Source: a virus
Direction: 5' to 3' (one strand)
Length of the DNA stretch: 58,992 bases
Virus record (IMG/VR): IMGVR_UViG_3300042869_000878
Location: 1 to 58,992 of that record
Both the position numbers and the translations under genes were made by a program. Positions 57,240 to 58,992 of this stretch are shown piece by piece; within the stretch, counting starts at the first letter, position 1, and each line of letters begins with the position of its first letter. The notes below the pieces were generated by a model. It did not search any database. It worked only from the letters and a program-made list of their open reading frames with translations, and was not told where the DNA came from.

Positions 57240-58822
57240 AATCCAATACCACCAAACCCTTGTGAGTGTTGACCATTTAATTTAACATTACCAGATGACT
57301 TAGTACATACTAAATTAATTTTTGTACCTTCATCTAAATCTTGCCAAAATTTATAAACCTGACCGGCGTAACTATCGGCGAATATATGGTTAGGGTCAAT
57401 GTCGTGGAAACCAATCACACCACGTGGTGATAATAAATTTTTATATAATTCAAAATCATGTTTAACACCATCATATGTGTGGTCACCATCAATAAAAATA
57501 AAATCGTATTTTGGACAAAAATCTTTTACTTGTTCAAACATATCTTTAGTATGTGAGTCCCCTTGGAAGAATTTCCAATCTTCTCCGTGCATAAAATGAT
57601 GTATAATTGATTGTCTTGGTTCAATATCTACTGAAACTTTCTTACCCGTTGATAGTTTTGACATCAACCAAAAGGTACTACCCATTGTCCCAATTTCTAA
57701 TATATTATGAGGTTTAAACCCTCCTAGCCAATAGGATAATGTTAATATTTCTTCATACACCTGCATGAAAATACATTTTTCCATCAAATCAAAATCCAAA
57801 CAATAATCCACTAACTCTTTTGGTTCATTAGTTTTTATAATATTTGTTTTTGTTGATTTAGAAAGTTGTTTAGATAATAAATTCACTATTGAATCGTAAT
57901 AACGAATATGGTGATTATTATTACATAGTTTAGATGTGTCAACTAATCCATCAGGTAGTGTATAGTCTTTAGTCCAATCCAAATATTCAATAAAACCAAT
58001 TTTATTTTTCCAATATGTATCGAATAATTTAAAACAAAGTTTTCTATCATCTTCAGTTCCTAATATATATTCATATAAAAATCCATCTCTCATCGGTGGA
58101 TTAGGTGACAATATAACAATACGATTATTATAAATTTCTTTAATTTTTAAAATTGAATTAAAGTAACTATCCATCAACTCTAAACAAGCTTCTTTTAAAG
58201 TAATGTTCTTGTTTTCACAATGTTTATGAATTGTGTATCTGAAATCTATCTCACCCAAATAGAACACTAAAACATCTTTTTCTTGTATCGGAAGAGAATC
58301 AAGTAACCCTAAGAAGTCACCATTAACAAATCGATTTAAACTTAATGAAGTCTGACTAACCCTTATAGGTACATGTCTCCCTACCCTATCAAATTTATTA
58401 TTAGTATCGCCAAAACTAGCCCAAGCGTTTGAATCCCCTATAATCCAAGCTCTTTTAAGATATTCAGGATTAGATAAAGAATGATTACGCATTTCAAAAG
58501 ATTTATGGTGAGTCTTAATTACCTCATCATATATTATTTGATTAGTACTTAAATCTTCAACTTTAATTCTAACACCAAATTTTAAATTAGGTTTTTCATT
58601 ATTATCAATTTCATCAACACTAAATCGAGTCCAAAAATTAATATTATTTGGAATTGTGACAGTGTCCGAACCTGGTATGTATTCGATATTAAAAAATGGG
58701 TCTAGTATAGTTAATTTTATAGTACTTTCATTACTGATTGGATTTTCAACACTATAATGTATTTCACAAACAGATTCTGTAATTAATCGTTTTTCTTCCA
58801 ATCTAATTAAATTAAACTTCAT
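57227..58822 (-). CDS. Three-part enzyme: beta domain, SGNH-like domain and methyltransferase
   Basis: A 531-residue protein. Residues 1-120 are beta-rich and recall ligand-binding domains of polysaccharide exporters. Residues 125-315 look SGNH-like: AWIIGDSNAWASFGDT has the Gly-Asp-Ser block and NNNHHIRYYDS a C-terminal His. Residues about 365-520 are a class I methyltransferase of the Methyltransf_24 type: HNILEIGTMGS, FIFIDGDHTYDGVKHDF, GVIGFHDID. SGNH enzymes esterify or de-esterify sugars and the methyltransferase may cap glycan chains. It heads the glycosylation cluster. Confidence 0.72.
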   Translation of the reverse strand: MKFNLIRLEEKRLITESVCEIHYSVENPISNESTIKLTILDPFFNIEYIPGSDTVTIPNNINFWTRFSVDEIDNNEKPNLKFGVRIKVEDLSTNQIIYDEVIKTHHKSFEMRNHSLSNPEYLKRAWIIGDSNAWASFGDTNNKFDRVGRHVPIRVSQTSLSLNRFVNGDFLGLLDSLPIQEKDVLVFYLGEIDFRYTIHKHCENKNITLKEACLELMDSYFNSILKIKEIYNNRIVILSPNPPMRDGFLYEYILGTEDDRKLCFKLFDTYWKNKIGFIEYLDWTKDYTLPDGLVDTSKLCNNNHHIRYYDSIVNLLSKQLSKSTKTNIIKTNEPKELVDYCLDFDLMEKCIFMQVYEEILTLSYWLGGFKPHNILEIGTMGSTFWLMSKLSTGKKVSVDIEPRQSIIHHFMHGEDWKFFQGDSHTKDMFEQVKDFCPKYDFIFIDGDHTYDGVKHDFELYKNLLSPRGVIGFHDIDPNHIFADSYAGQVYKFWQDLDEGTKINLVCTKSSGNVKLNGQHSQGFGGIGLWRP

Positions 58823-58826
58823 ATTA

Positions 58827-58991
58827 TTATTCTGATTTATTTATTGTATAAGCACTTGTTGATGGTTCAAAACCTAAATTGATAATGTGGAATCTTTTAT
58901 GACATAAAGATTTATATTTTTTTGACCACCTTTCAGCAAATTCCAATTCAACTTTAGTTTCATTTGGATTGAATGTTGTTGAAAATTCCCC
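58827..58991 (-). CDS. C-terminal end of an unknown protein (start outside window)
   Basis: The last 54 residues of a gene running in from the right: it ends CHKRFHIINLGFEPSTSAYTINKSE. Only 4 bases separate its stop from the next ATG, so it belongs to the glycosylation operon. The fragment is too short to assign. Confidence 0.6.
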   Translation of the reverse strand, partial: GEFSTTFNPNETKVELEFAERWSKKYKSLCHKRFHIINLGFEPSTSAYTINKSE

Positions 58992-58992
58992 T

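Overview
This window looks like part of the genome of a large T4-type myophage infecting a Bacteroidota host, probably flavobacterial. The evidence for the host is threefold. Start codons are preceded by A-rich stretches rather than Shine-Dalgarno sequences. Many genes and RNAs carry a Bacteroidota-type promoter, TTG, then 19-20 bases, then TAnnTTTG. One phage gene has a type IX secretion C-terminal sorting domain, a system found only in Bacteroidota. The DNA is AT-rich, and most genes lie on the minus strand in short, tightly packed runs ending in clear intrinsic terminators.

Layout. 1-13.2 kb is a T4-like head and packaging block read leftwards: terminase, a 52-residue protein, portal, two unknown proteins, prohead protease, a DUF4494-like protein, acidic scaffold and the N-terminal 368 residues of the major capsid protein; several repeat-rich acidic proteins lie upstream. 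13.2-19.1 kb holds accessory genes: nucleotidyltransferase, KTSC protein, UVR-motif protein, a ClpC-like unfoldase with a ClpP-docking loop, an M20-type peptidase and an unknown protein. 19.1-20.8 kb holds a tmRNA gene facing a roughly 1 kb structured RNA. 20.8-23 kb is a lysis-like cassette: amidase, a membrane GAF-like protein, a holin-like protein and a 30-residue membrane peptide. 23-26.5 kb is an RNA region with twelve ordinary or near-ordinary tRNAs and an unusual array of five tRNA-like modules separated by structured spacers. 26.5-36.2 kb carries small unknown genes, a HAD phosphatase, a zincin-like protein, a possible nuclease, RfbB, the T9SS-sorted surface protein and a GH19 endolysin. 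36.2-37.4 kb is a second copy of the 1 kb RNA. 37.4-53.7 kb is a mixed metabolic block: Nudix, DUF192, GNAT, DHH, two DNA methyltransferases, glutaredoxin, thioredoxin, PcfJ-like, DUF932 and a leucine-rich-repeat protein. 53.7-59 kb is a glycosylation block.

The most striking content is RNA. The two 1 kb RNAs are paralogues, each with two tandem host-type promoters and an intrinsic terminator. They differ by at least nine compensatory base-pair changes, so they are selected as structures and not as proteins. They resemble the GOLLD/ROOL class of giant phage RNAs in size and tRNA-rich setting, but I cannot assign a family by reading. The tRNA-like modules share one acceptor stem (AGTCAGG or close to it) and normal T arms but lack normal anticodon arms. 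They alternate with roughly 200-base structured spacers, two of which share a conserved motif.

A second theme is possible delivery or display of phage proteins. Several proteins carry short N-terminal segments ending in a T4-style prohead-protease site (Leu/Ile-x-Glu), including a zincin and a nuclease-like protein. One protein is built for export through the host's T9SS.
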